DNA from: Lenisia limosa
Taxonomy: Eukaryota > Breviatea
Length of the DNA: 20,874 bases
Direction: 5' to 3'
Assembly (NCBI GenBank): GCA_001655205.1
Contig: LPNZ01008694.1
Span: forward strand, 1 to 20,874
Positions 1-11,400 of this stretch are shown here, piece by piece. Made by a program: the position numbers and the translations under genes. The stretch's first letter is position 1. Every line of letters begins with the position of its first letter. The notes below the pieces were generated by a model that worked only from the letters and a program-made list of their open reading frames with translations, was not told the origin of the DNA and did no database searches.

Positions 1-262
1 GCGGTGAGGTTCTTGAGATTATCAACCACACTTGCTTGCTGTGCACTTGCTCACCTGCTCTGTTTGCTTGTTTGCTTGAAAATTCCAGAAGAGAGGACAT
101 ACAACTGTACCAGTGTACTTATGTAACCCAAAAAAATAATCCACAAAACCTTTTGAAACTGCCAATAGCTTGGTGAAAGCGTTATATTATTATTAGATAG
201 AACTGACTCAAACTTAAAGTTTATTTCTCCCTTTTTTTTTTTCAAAACAGCCAATAACGACA
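1..262. other. 5' flank of the first gene, probable 5'UTR intron
   Basis: No protein-coding exon is recognised before the ATG at 263. A splice acceptor (TTTCAAAACAG, ending at 250) lies 12 bases before that ATG, and a donor-like GTGAGG sits at 4-9. Most of this stretch may therefore be an intron in the 5' untranslated region, with an upstream exon outside the window. A T-rich run just before the acceptor fits a polypyrimidine tract. Confidence 0.45.
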
Positions 263-2553
263 ATGTGTAAGTCAAAACTCTTTTTCTAACTATTTCTAAC
301 ATTATTTAGCGGACGAAGATAGAGATATCCCCCAAAAGGTTTGTTTTTGAAACATCCTTATTCACTAAACCATTTTAGATCAATGATTTCATCATGGGAA
401 TCATGAAGGATAACATGGAAGAAATTAAGGAGAAGATTGGAGAGGTATGCTGTAATATTCCAATGGGCGGTCTTTTTACCCTTCTTTCTTTGCATTCACA
501 AGTTCTCTGGACGTGTTGGATAACCCTGAGAGGAACCGCTCTCAGATCCCTTTTTGTGATTTTTGTACACTCGGATACAATTATTCACCTTCATGCTGAA
601 CAAATCCACCCCATCGCTTTTCCATTTTTGCGTGTTTAATTCTGATACTTGAGTTATATCTTGATGGAAACAATCGCACTTTTTTCTGTGATTTTCTTGT
701 TTTAGATCATTGGCTCCATGTGTCTTCATCCTGGTAAGTTCTGCACCTTCCGCCCTGCTATCCAAGGCATCTTGAAGCTCAGAGTGGGCTGAGTGACGGT
801 TTCTCTTTTTAAAAAAATGACTTACTGGTGTTTATTTGTTTGGTTCCGAGTGCAGATTAAAAAAAAAAAAAAAAATTACCAATTNNNNNNNNNNNNNNNN
901 NNNNNNNNNNNNNNNNNNNNNNNNNNNNNNNNNNNNNNNNNNNNNGAGTGACAAGTTCGGAGAGGCTTTCCAAGAGCTTACCGAAGACTTTAACATTCCC
1001 TCAGGCTTCTTTGATGCTATCAAGGTGAGATGACTTCTAATTATCCTGGGATAGCGAGATTTCCGCAGACCTTTTGTTTGATAATATTTGTGAGGTTTTA
1101 TTCGTTTCTAACAAATACAGTCCATGATCAGTGAGATCGCTGAACATGTCGGTGCCGTTGGCAACGTTGTCAAGGAGCATGTTCCTGGCTTCGCTATGAT
1201 GGAGGAGTGCTGTGTATGCTATGGGGGGGGGGGCTTTATATTGTTTCTTTGTTTTCTTTTTTATTAGTATTAATATGAGGGCTTCCCTACATTCCGAAAA
1301 AGACCGGTAAAATATCGATATTTATCGAGGATTTATTGGGAAATTCGGTCTATTTTGGGACCGAAGGGAAGCCCTAATATTATTTTTTTTTGTTTTTGTA
1401 CCAATCAACGTGTTCACTCTATTACAGGAGTACATTAAGAAGTTCTGCAAGGTTTTCACTGAAGATCTTTTCGATGTTAAATGGCCCTCTTTTGACGACT
1501 TCAAAATGCCTGACCTTGATGGTTGGTTTTTTTCTTTTGGCATTAGTTTCAACCCACAAACTGCTTCAGAATTCCAATACATTTAGCTTTGTTTTTTGAA
1601 TAATACCCTCAACTTCCAGTTGACTATTGATTAAAAAGGAAACCATTCTTTTATTTCCACAGTTCCGGATGTCATTAAGGAGTTCGGTGCCAAATTCATG
1701 AAGTTCCTGTGTAACTGTGGAGATTTCATTGTTCAAAAGTGGGGGGTGGGGTATTCTTTGGTTGAAACGTTACACTACCATGCAATAATAAGTTGGTATG
1801 CTATTAACACGTTAGGTTCGCTGCAATTGGTATGGCCTTTTCAGCTATCTGTAAGTGGGGTACTTCTGCTTTTTGGGTGCCTTCAATGATCCACTCCCCT
1901 TTGAAATGTGACAACTATAGGCAACCCTGATGAGTTGTTCGAAGTTGGAGGCTTTTCTAAGCTTCTTGAATTTGGAGACCACGAGGATGACACCATCCAA
2001 CTTGCCTCTGTCGGAGGCCTGTTCAAGATGGTGGGAAGTGTCGATATCCATTCGCATAATTCTCCTCATTAACCCCTCCTTCCTCCTGTTCAATCCCTTA
2101 GCCTTCTAACCATTTCAGGGAGCCAACCCTGACGGCAAGTACAAGGATGAGGCTTGTGATGGACTCCAGAAGCTCGTTACCTGTATGTGATTGATCAATT
2201 CATAGCGTATCTCCTGTCTTTGCTCTGCTATACTTTACACGTTATTTGTAGTGCACTTTTCGAGATCTATCTGTTTTATTTTTCTGAACCAGCGAGATGT
2301 TTTAATAGAATTTATTCAAAGACTGACATTCCAGCTGCCAAAAACAGCGACACCAAGGCTATGGCCGGAACTGCCCTCGCCGTTCTCAAGGTAAACTAAC
2401 ACCTGGACTCTTTACCCCTCCCCCTCCCTTTTCAAAGTATTAATTATTCAGTTTGGCAACATGCTTGACGACATCATCCCTGACGACCTCATTCCCGATT
2501 CCATTGAGGATGCCGTCGGAAACATTGGGGGTGCCCTCAAGAACTTCTTTTAG
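263..2553 (+). CDS. Unrecognised helix-rich protein, 13 exons
   Basis: I do not recognise the family. Exons with matching phases are 263-266, 310-338, 379-444, 706-783, (gap), 947-1024, 1121-1213, 1428-1521, 1663-1750, 1816-1850, 1921-2030, 2119-2182, 2335-2390 and 2452-2553, giving about 298 aa ending in TAG. The start exon holds only ATG plus one base; the product begins MSDEDRD. There is no signal peptide. The chain is rich in amphipathic helix-like segments, has several Cys (an ECC pair, later LCNCGD) and repeated Asp/Pro-Asp turns such as DDIIPDDLIPDSIED near the end. Codons strongly prefer C or G in third position (AAG, TTC, GGC, ATC), unlike the flanking AT-rich introns, which suggests high expression. 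The exon 706-783 has a strong internal GTAAGT at 734 that I treat as unused. The N run at 885-945 hides the acceptor before 947, so a small exon could be missing there. Confidence 0.75.
885..945. other. Sequence gap (61 N) in an intron
   Basis: The gap directly follows an A homopolymer of about 16 bases (859-874) and a short AT stretch. The exon before it ends in phase 0 and the exon after it reads in phase 0, so no coding bases need be missing, but an exon cannot be excluded. Confidence 0.9.
1279..1374 (+). mobile_element. MITE-like foldback element, copy 1
   Basis: The element is 96 bp, starting GGGCTTCCCT and ending with the inverse GGGAAGCCC, and lies inside intron 1214-1427 of the first gene. 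The ends are imperfect inverted repeats (CGGTC blocks on both sides). The centre carries the 14-bp palindrome AAATATCGATATTT followed by TATCGAGGATTTAT, shared almost exactly with copy 2. Candidate target-site duplication: TAATATGA (1271-1278) and TAATATTA (1375-1382), 7 of 8 matching. No protein is encoded. Confidence 0.85.
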
Positions 2554-2722
2554 TGTCTGATTAGGTTTATGTTGGAATGTATTATGTAGATAGTTTGAAT
2601 CATTTCAGCCTGGATATGTTCATGGAACGAATGGAACTTAGGTTGTGGCCAAGGTGGGATTGGGCATAGACGGACATCTTAAAACAAAAACAAAAAAACT
2701 TCACCTTAAATAACACCTATTT
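2554..2722. other. Convergent 3' intergenic region
   Basis: The 169 bases between the TAG of the first gene and the TAG of PIG-U carry both 3' untranslated regions. No further exon was seen. The A-rich run around 2680-2700 is the only notable composition. Confidence 0.6.
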
Positions 2723-5617
2723 CTACTCTTGCTTTGGTTTCTAAATATGTGACAAAAAAAAAATCCCAATAATGAGAATTCCCCAGCCACCTTCCCGAAT
2801 TTCTCTGCCATAATAGCATCTTTCAAATCGCGCTCAGTTGAGGGGGTTATATGCGGGTTTTCAGCAATAAACTCCGATCGCAGTTGGGCATAGACCACGT
2901 CCAACATGAACCATGACTAGAGTATCATAGAACAGTATTAAGGAACAGATAAAAAAAAAAAAAATCTACAATGAATATGCGATTTGATGCGATGAATCCT
3001 TACCATAAGAATGCCGAACAACAAGCACATAGCATAGAAGAAGTTGGCGTTTCCGGTCCCCACAACGACCCATTGGTGCCACACCACAGGGGAGAGAATC
3101 ACAGGGAGTCCAATTACACTCAAACAGAAAAGTGAATGCCTCATATCTAGGAGTGAGATAAGAGTGGTATTATGTGATTGCTGTTCTGTTACAATTCAAT
3201 ACATATCATATATCATACATATGATATAGTACATTATATCATCATATAATACTAGTATATGAATGTATCCGAATAGAATAAACCTCATACAGGGAAATGC
3301 CAAGGGGAAAGCTGGTAACAGACTCAGGAATAGACCAACTTCTCCATAAGCCGGATATGGCTGTTTCATTAGTGACAAAACCAGGCAATCCTTATTTTGC
3401 ATAATATTACAACACGCACACCAAAACTGTTTGAAGATTCCCCACCTGTGATTTGTTGCAAAAACTATTCAAAACCTTCTTACTCCAAAAACAGAAGTAT
3501 TCGCAAGAACAAAGAAGAAGAGAAGCATCGGAACGTCATGTAACCTACAGTATAACAACTATGATAAACAAGAAATAATATGATATAGAAAATTCTAGTA
3601 ATATAGCTCTATGGACTTATCGTGGTTACTGTAGTAATACGCTGCCTCCCACTCACCTTACAACGGCCGTAACGGATATAATCACAACTGTTGCAGCGAA
3701 GAATAGAACAAACATTGTACGGTAGGACGCAAATACTTCCACTATGAGATACCACCAAAATCCCTAGACAGTAGTAAATTTACTCCTATTTCGCTTATTT
3801 ACGGCTACACGATCCAAAAATAGGGAAGGAGGTAATCTGTCAAATGATAATGTTACATCCCCTCACAAGATTCGGTGTGAGATCGTCCACAACAAGATAA
3901 TATCTAAAAAACGAATAGTAGGCAGAAATTATTTCCTTCGACGCCAGAAGGTACTCTCCAAGAGACAAAAATGCCACAATTGAAAACCCCTTGACCGTCG
4001 GAATCACCATGTCTTTCCACCTAAACATGACTTGAGCGCCCAACAGTGATATACATTGTGTAGAAATAAGAATAAAAGGTGTCTGTATCTTGGAATATAG
4101 AACTCTCTGTCTGAAACCCTCCAAACTATCATATTTACAAGGTAAAAAGATGTGAAATAGTATTGGTATCCCATTTGATTCCCTAGGGTTTTAATGAATA
4201 TAATATTTCTTGTTCAAAAAATACTGTTTTATACACCCCACCTTAATTTGTTAACTTGTTTCGATATGCAAATAAAGCATGGCAGCAGAAGAAGATAATA
4301 AGGTGACAAAAGGCCAAGTAAAAGATTGAGAGCTACACTGGTCCCGGAATTCATTCCTTTGAAGTTAATACTCTTGAAAAAGTGGGAAAAAGAACCAAAA
4401 TAAAATCAGATATACATATACATGTAGATAAACTCTCATCTCAAAAACCAAAAGGTTGAAGGTTGAAATCAACTTCAAAGGTGCAAATCAACTCAAAACC
4501 CACACCCACCTGTAGTAGCCAAGAGGAGGGAAAATGAAATGCAGAAAGCATGGAGACAAACCAGCGACTAAAACGTTATACTATTCAGAAATATTTATTG
4601 ACATAATAGCGCTGACATATTGGAAGACGTATCAAAATTATTACTATTTCGCTGTTGGGATATAGAAAGCACAATGAACAGTCCATCTGACCATATTGGT
4701 AAAATAGAAAACAAAAATAATAACCCAATTACCAAAGCTGTAGAGGACAAAATTGTGAGCGGGTTAAGAAAATAGAGGATCATAGTAGATTCAAACGGCC
4801 TGTCAAGGAAAATGAGGGCTAGTCCTGAGAGCTTTGGTTCGGTTGGAGGAGAAAACTCGAAACTTTGTGGTATCTGCTGAGATTAAATAATAGTTAGGGG
4901 AGGAGTGGGGTCACCCAACCATACCTCCACTGAGTCTTCAACATTTCCCGATTTAAAATCCTCAACAAACTTCTTAGACTCCTAGAGATGTGATTTGACA
5001 TTTCAAGAAATTAATATCAATTTTTCTTTTCTTAAACAAACAGGTGTATTATTATTATTAAACAATGTGTTAAAGATAATACCAATAGAGCTAACATATA
5101 AAATTGGGATACTAGCGTATGAACTACCTTGAGAGCCTTTTCTTTCGTTTGGGTTATTCTCGGAACATAAAACTCTGACCACTTCAGCACCGCCAAGGAT
5201 AGAACGAGAGCTGTTATTAGGTCCACAACGATGAAGGCAAAGTGCAGGTAGTTGGAGGGGACTGAAAACGTAAAAATGTTAATAGCTCAATCCAATCTTT
5301 TTTTGACATTTTTACAACGCTTACCTTCAACAAATGGTGATAAAAGACGCTGAAATATCGGACTTGTTCGACACAGTAGTGAAGACGAGGGGTCCACTCC
5401 TCCCGAAGACAAGAAAATACATTCACGTACTAGAGGTAAAAAAAAATCGTTTATTTAATTGAAAATCACGAAAGTCGCTCTCACCTCCGTCAAATGAAAC
5501 AGCAGGATGGACGACTTCGATCCGACCGCTTGCAAAAGAGCTGAAAGCCAAACATATCACACGAATAACAACTCCAATTGCGACGATTGTGAAGACATTG
5601 CCTGATCTTGGGGACAT
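2723..5617 (-). CDS. PIGU: GPI transamidase subunit PIG-U
   Basis: PIG-U is a multi-pass ER membrane subunit of GPI transamidase, the complex that transfers preassembled GPI to proteins. Exons (minus, descending): 5617-5485, 5429-5325, 5261-5128, 4981-4925, 4876-4733, 4686-4645, 4372-4242, 4182-3867, 3763-3657, 3544-3484, 3390-3291, 3146-3004, 2916-2791, 2740-2723; all phases agree, about 538 aa. Family landmarks in order: N-terminal membrane segment then RIEVVHP; GVDPSSSLLCRTSPIF; a second membrane segment with VVDLITALVL; FLNPLTILSS; KGMNSGTSVALNLLLGLLSP; DDLTPNLGFWWYL; YPAYGEVGLFLSLLPAFPL; and VVWHQWVVVGTGNANFFYA. The usual length is near 435 aa; the excess lies mainly in exon 4182-3867, which may hide an intron. 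The 42-nt exon 4686-4645 is the least certain. Spliced this way, the C-terminus is KPKQE, fitting a KxKxx ER-retrieval signal. The ATG sits just 3' of a C/G-rich tract and gap that hide the promoter. Confidence 0.92.
4503..4580 (-). other. Exon-like block inside a PIG-U intron
   Basis: An acceptor-like TTTTAG and a donor-like CAG/GTGGGT bracket about 78 bases with no stop in any forward frame. PIG-U relatives have no extra residues at this point, and the flanking exons join in phase without it. It could be an alternative exon or chance. Confidence 0.2.
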
Positions 5618-5635
5618 GATGGGGGAGGGGGGGGG

Positions 5636-5801
5636 NNNNNNNNNNNNNNNNNNNNNNNNNNNNNNNNNNNNNNNNNNNNNNNNNNNNNNNNNNNNNNNNN
5701 NNNNNNNNNNNNNNNNNNNNNNNNNNNNNNNNNNNNNNNNNNNNNNNNNNNNNNNNNNNNNNNNNNNNNNNNNNNNNNNNNNNNNNNNNNNNNNNNNNNN
5801 N
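5636..5801. other. Sequence gap (166 N) upstream of PIG-U
   Basis: The gap begins directly after a G-rich tract (5620-5635), 18 bases upstream of the PIG-U start codon. It removes most of the proximal promoter. Confidence 0.9.
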
Positions 5802-5822
5802 GGGTAGTAGCTACTACTACCC
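5802..5822. repeat. 9-bp perfect hairpin next to the gap
   Basis: GGGTAGTAG (5802-5810) and CTACTACCC (5814-5822) are exact inverse complements around a 3-base loop. It abuts the N run and a G-rich tract on the far side, so a larger foldback may have blocked assembly. Confidence 0.7.
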
Positions 5823-6971
5823 CTGTCTAAAAACGCGGGAAAAGGGGGAAAGATCAAAAGATCTCCGCCCCCTCCAACCCCCACATTCCCCGGTCCAACA
5901 GTGGGTCCAGTCCAAGTCTTTGTCCTTCAATGAAGGGCCCGGCTCGGGGAACCCCCCACACCACAGCCACACCACATAAATAGCTATATTGCACATCTTG
6001 AACCAGCACACGCAAACCTGACATCCGCACACCATAATTCACCACCAGTCCACCACACACACATACAGGTCACCCAGTCCCCAGTCGTCACCAAACTCAT
6101 TCAATCTAAAAGGCAACATAATCACACCACTCTGTGCAGGCCGCCCTTCCTCCAAACAAGACCAACCAAGATCAGATGGGTGTATGAATAAACAACACCC
6201 ATGTTCTCTCTTCCATCTTCGAGATCTGTAAGCGAGATATGGGGACCACTACTATGTTATACATAACTGATGTGGATCAGCTTCATATTATTTTCACAAA
6301 TCATAGGAGGACCCTGTTCTTCAACGTGCCCATAATGTCCTCTCAAAGGTATCATTAAGCAAGCCAACCGCTGGTCTTCCGTTATATGGTTAGTGAAATT
6401 AGTTAGTATGGTTACGCCGCAAGTTGATACAATTATAATGGTGCGATTCCAGGAGCCCGTGTAACATTTTGGTGCTTAGCTGTATTTAGTATAAGGCTCA
6501 TTTTGCACTTAGCAAAATCCTTTTGCTAAATACTGCATCACAAAGACTTTTATCTATCTTTTGCGTATTTAATACTATGTGATATTATAGCATATTATAT
6601 AGTATGCATATACTAAAAAAAAGTATAGTATACTATTTCATGTATGATATAAGGCTCATTTTATACTTTGCAAAATACTATTGCTATGCTTCACCCCAAA
6701 AGTCTTTTCCAAATAAAAAGCTTTAATAGGTTTTAAAACAGTGTCAAGCGTGTATTTAGCTCCAAAGCACCCAAAACTAGACTACAGCAAAGTACTGAAA
6801 TGTTCCGGGCTCCATTTTTATGGTAAATCGAGAGTTTCAATTTGCTACCACACACCAAAAACCAGAGTATTGATAACTACTAATGTTCTCTTTTTGGTAC
6901 CTAATAACCTCTTTTAAATCAGTTCCAACTTACTGATATCAGCAACCCAAACTGCAAGCCTCCCCCCACCC
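5823..6971. other. Intergenic region between PIG-U and the next gene
   Basis: No convincing exon was found on either strand. From 5823 to about 6120 the plus strand is unusually C- and CA-rich (many CCACAC runs); from about 6400 it turns AT-rich with TATA/ATAT palindromic runs near 6580-6650. It holds the duplicated repeat described separately. It should contain the promoters of two divergent genes. Confidence 0.55.
6490..6708. repeat. Diverged direct repeat pair with internal hairpin
   Basis: Copy A (about 6490-6553) and copy B (about 6648-6708) both begin TATAAGGCTCATTTT and then share GCAAAAT, TTGCTA and AAAGTCTTTT or its close match in the same order. Copy A contains a perfect 9-bp hairpin, TTAGCAAAA (6509-6517), loop TCC, TTTTGCTAA (6521-6529); copy B keeps only a weak version. 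The AT-rich spacer between them is palindromic in places. Confidence 0.65.
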
Positions 6972-8229
6972 ATGTTTCCACCATCTCCCTCATTAAAAGA
7001 GATAGCATCTCCGAATGATTTCGGCTCTTCATGGTGAGAGGGTTGAAAACTTATTTAATTCCTTATGATATTGTCATTTTTTATTCACTGTTCAGCTATT
7101 CATCAATTGCTCGTTTTGATGAGCTTTCTAGTGAGATTCGAAAGTCCCATCACTCTGTATGTACCCCGATAAAGTATGCGAAGATAGGTAACACTCAATT
7201 TTTGGAATATTTTCTTCCTCGTCCCACATATATTACATTCCTTACCTTATATCAGATTTATCTAAATTTTCAGACATGATTCTGATGCTAGAAATGCCCC
7301 GAATAGAGGTGGGATTCACTGATTCAATCGAAATTCAAATATAATGTACTATTTTTATTTAATTTGGAGTCAATTGGAACAAGCTCAAATTATTTTTATA
7401 TGATATTATATAATATGTCTATTTTCATTCATCAAGTGATTTTTTCCCTTTTTGCACTTATTCCTTTATGATCTCTTTACAGAAAACTATCAAACTCCGT
7501 CTAAAATACGTGACTTAAGCCCTCAAAAGATCCCTTATTTTAAGGTTAGTGTATTACATAATATCACCAGTAGCTATGATATATCATATCATCATCTACA
7601 TCATTTAGTATACATTTTTTCTATTTCTGACGGAGTAGAAAGAACAATATCCGAAGTATTCCTTGAATCAAATGGAACCGAGCCTTGAACCACAATGTAC
7701 AAAGTATCAGACTTCACCACAACACCACATTGAATTAGTTAAATCCACAACACCAGAACGCCATTACACCAATCCAGTTAACTCCAATAAACAGATTCAA
7801 GCAGATCGACACCATTCCTCTCATGCTGTACCAGCTAATGAACGCCCTTATCAGCGCCACGAATCCCGACTTCCTGTTTCTTTGAATGTTAGAGGGGTGG
7901 AGATGGCACTTTTGGGACAGCATGATGTCAAAACTTCCAAATAATTTGCCTCAGGATACACACTACTGTCCAAAGTATACTCTTGACCATCGACAACACT
8001 CAGAATACAACCGCCTGTCTCAAGATGACTTAAACAATCACTATGCAAGGTAGGCCTTAAGAATTTTAAAATTGTATAAAGCCACTTTCTTGCCTAATGC
8101 GTCAGTATAATTAATACCTCTTATTCACCTTTCAGATACTCTCTCAATCAACCCACCCGAGGGCCGCAGTTTGTAGGGCCTGATATTTCATCTAATGATA
8201 CTACCACTACCACGCCTTGCTCTGATTGA
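6972..8229 (+). CDS. Unrecognised Gln/His/Pro-rich protein, about 7 exons
   Basis: I do not recognise the family. Well-supported exons are 6972-7033 (ATG, MFPPSPSLKEIASPNDFGSS), 7096-7156 (YSSIARFDELSSEIRKSHHS), 7483-7544, 7639-7887, 7955-8049 and 8136-8229 (TGA stop); their donors, acceptors and phases match from 7483 to the end. The piece 7274-7308 (HDSDARNAPNR) matches the phase of the next exon but not of 7096-7156, so a micro-exon or another border is missing between 7156 and 7274. The product is hydrophilic, low in membrane-like or Cys residues, and rich in Gln, His, Pro, Ser and Thr, with a terminal Thr run (DTTTTTPCSD). It is probably disordered. Its 3' end converges on PsuG-PsuK, 197 bases away. 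Confidence 0.6.
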
Positions 8230-8426
8230 TATTACCGCTGACACATTAGTATGGCGGTGTACAGCCCATCACGATGTAAACCGTCATTTAGTCCAAGTAG
8301 GTGTTGAGAATTTCGTGTTTTTAATAATTTTATATTTTGAAATCATCTTTCAGGTGGTCAAGTTATTTAATTCATTTGCAGTTGTTTTTTATGGTATTGA
8401 TACAAAACAGCATCATCATCAACAAT

Positions 8427-11400
8427 TTACAACTTCGAAGCATTGAACACCCTTGGTGACAGTTCCTTACTGACCGCTTGATTGCTCTCCAAGCTAAACC
8501 ATTAGTGCCACTTGTTATTACATAATATACATTTGTATACAAGAATAAGAACGAAAAAATCTGGTCATGACACAAACCTTAATTTCGAGGCTGTGAGCCC
8601 GGCTGAGACAGCTTGGGTAAGTGGCAGCCCCCTGATAAGACCGGAAATGACGGTGCCGACCATTGAGTCACCCGCACCAGTTGCGTTTACAATTCTTCGC
8701 GGCTGTGGGGGGGGGGGGNNNNNNNNNNNNNNNNNNNNNNNNNNNNNNNNNNNNNNNNNNNNNNNNNNNNNNNNNNNNNNNNNNNNNNNNNNNNNNNGAT
8801 ATTTATTTCGGTACAAATTCTCTTTGAAAGCAAACCTTCAGAGCTTTCAGTGAATTGAGCCCTTGATTTGAGGCAATAATTACGCCATCAGCTCCACAAG
8901 ACATCTACGATAATTAAACAGGTTTTTTATGTACTGAAAAAAGGAAGTATACATGATAGCAACATACAATCGCATTTTGTACACCGAATTTGAGTAAAGC
9001 TTTAGCAACCATGGTAGGACTTCCTGTGATAGTTAAATGATGATTGATTGTGTGAAACCCGGGACAATCTGTTGAGTGCAAACCGATGGGTGAGCTCGCT
9101 CCGAGATTCATTGCCATGTGTTGGGCCTCCTATTCAACAATCAGTTGGAATATCAACAATGAAAAAGGATAAAATACGTATCATCAACCTTGTACCATGA
9201 GATTGGGCTTGATGTAGTTGAACAGTGGGAGCACCCCAGATTTAGTAGCTCTCATCGCTTTATCAACAGATGTTGGCTCGAATAAAGCTGGAAATAAATT
9301 AGGGCCTGGGAACGAAAATACCCCCCCCCCCCAAAGCCTTAACCCAACTTGGAATTCCAGCTTTTTGGCNNNNNNNNNNNNNNNNNNNNNNNNNNNNNNN
9401 NNNNNNNNNNATGTACTCAATAGTGGAAGGGAGGAGGTTCCCATCAATGGCCACGAGACGTGCTTTCGAAATCACACCCCATTTCCTGTCAATCTGGAGA
9501 AATGATATCAAGAATCTTAGGCAAAAAAAGCAACCATGGGGAATTGAAACTAACCCTTCCTACAAATTCAGGGGTAATTCTGTCGAAGATGTCCATGTCG
9601 GCAATAGCAGTCTAAAAGGTTTAGTTTACGCGATACACCAATGTCTTCATTTAAAATATGATGCCTTACCTTCATGTCACCAAGATGGTTGAGAACAGCA
9701 GAATAAACGGCTGTTCGTCCATCAGGAATAACTTCAATTTGACTACATCCCTGAACAAGAATAAGATCACCTTCTACTAGAAATTTGATAGAAACTCGCA
9801 TCTTTTTTTGCTTTGACCTGGAAAAGCCCTCAAACCACTCCAGAACCAGCAAGGTCGTTTTTCACCTGGCTTCCATGTCCGTCAGCTCCTACCACACTAA
9901 TCAGCTCGGTTGCTGTGCCAGTCCTAATAGATCCAAAATGACGCACAAAATTATGTTGGCGAGTAGATAGTTTTTCATTTCAGTATGTATCTATATGCTG
10001 TACTCACCTTGCAGCAGCAGTCGCAACATTGGCGGCAACTCCCCCGGTAGAGGCTATAACCTTTCCGATGTTGCTGTCCTGTTGTGGAGCGTAAACGTGG
10101 TGTGCTATATTTTTTTTTTGTAAATAGATATTGGTTTCTCTTCTGTTCATGGTGCTGTCTAGTTCCCACCCTACTTCCATTCTCAGAGTTTTGTTTGGTC
10201 GACCAACTATGTCAGATACCTAAATAGTTATTGATTCAAATTTCGGTTGTTGTTCAACATTCATTCAAACTATCGTATGCATTCACGGTAGATGCTTTTT
10301 AATCACAAAACAAAACGTTACAACTTTGCGCGTACAATTCCACCAATGACAACCGCTCCTCCAGTCTTAGGCCTTGAATATGAATGAGAAAACAATGTTC
10401 TGGGGTTAGCAAAATCATATAACTTAATCCTTCAATCCCCCATACTGTGATTCAGAGTTTCTTGAAGCAATATCACGGGCAATAGCTGCACCAACCTACA
10501 CAGTTATAAGGCTTATATAAAGAATTATATTGATTTGAAACATTTGAATTGGAATAAGCGAATTTAAGTCAATTTCAGAAGCCACCAACTTTAGCATTAT
10601 TAAGTACGAGAGCTACATTAGCCTTAAGCGATTTTCCTTGGGTGAGTTCGTTCACTCGTTGAAGAACATATGGAGTGAGGAGCCTGAAAATCATAAGTGA
10701 CTGATCAACTGAAAAAATAATTTGATATCCACTATGAGCAAAATCACGATCAAACAGTCCCAGAAAAGCATGTTGAACGTACATATTGCATTGAAATGAT
10801 GTGTATAAAGGGGATTACAAATATTTCCTCTAACGCTAATCTGATAGTTATGTATGTAGTTACGAGGCTACTTCCAAACCTGCCAATTTGTCCCTTTTCG
10901 CGTGCTTCCCTCAGACTTTGTTGGATAGCTACACAATGAAATGTGACCCTTGTGGTGAATCATTATAATATTTGCGAGAATAAGGTATAATAATTTTTCT
11001 GTTGAATAACCGAAAAAGTCTCCGCATTGTTAATAACAATCCATTATCAACTCGCCGCTTATTATGGAAATGGGAAAGAAAACATAGATGCCGTACCAAT
11101 TTCAATGGACTCTGCGTCTCCTTCTTGGTCTTTGGGGACAGGAACAGTAACAAGCATCCCACTTCCCATTTTGACTGACTGACTAGCGATATGCGCGCGG
11201 GCAACTTCCTGCTGTGTCAAAATACATCTCAAAATGTTCATTCCCATACAGCTTCAGTTTGGAAAAGTAAAACTATTCAAGGAATGCCAAATATGCAATC
11301 GTCAAAGAACACTTTGACCCACCATGCTAGTGTCAAGACGAACTGATGGTTTGAAGCCGGATTTACGCGTGAAGAATGCAGGAACTTCATCAGAGCCAAA

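Noticed and set aside
2701-2791. Read-through end of PIG-U without the last intron
   Set aside because: It adds a tail with no family resemblance, while a normal 50-nt intron gives a short dilysine-type C-terminus.
3196-3260. AT-rich palindromic run (TATCATAT/ATGATATA) as a replication or regulatory element
   Set aside because: It lies in a PIG-U intron, and similar AT runs recur in several introns and spacers, so it looks like general low-complexity sequence.
5423-6060. Open frames across the 166-N gap and in the C-rich flank
   Set aside because: They exist only because N codons do not stop translation, or arise from C/G-rich low-complexity sequence; the real PIG-U start lies inside at 5617.
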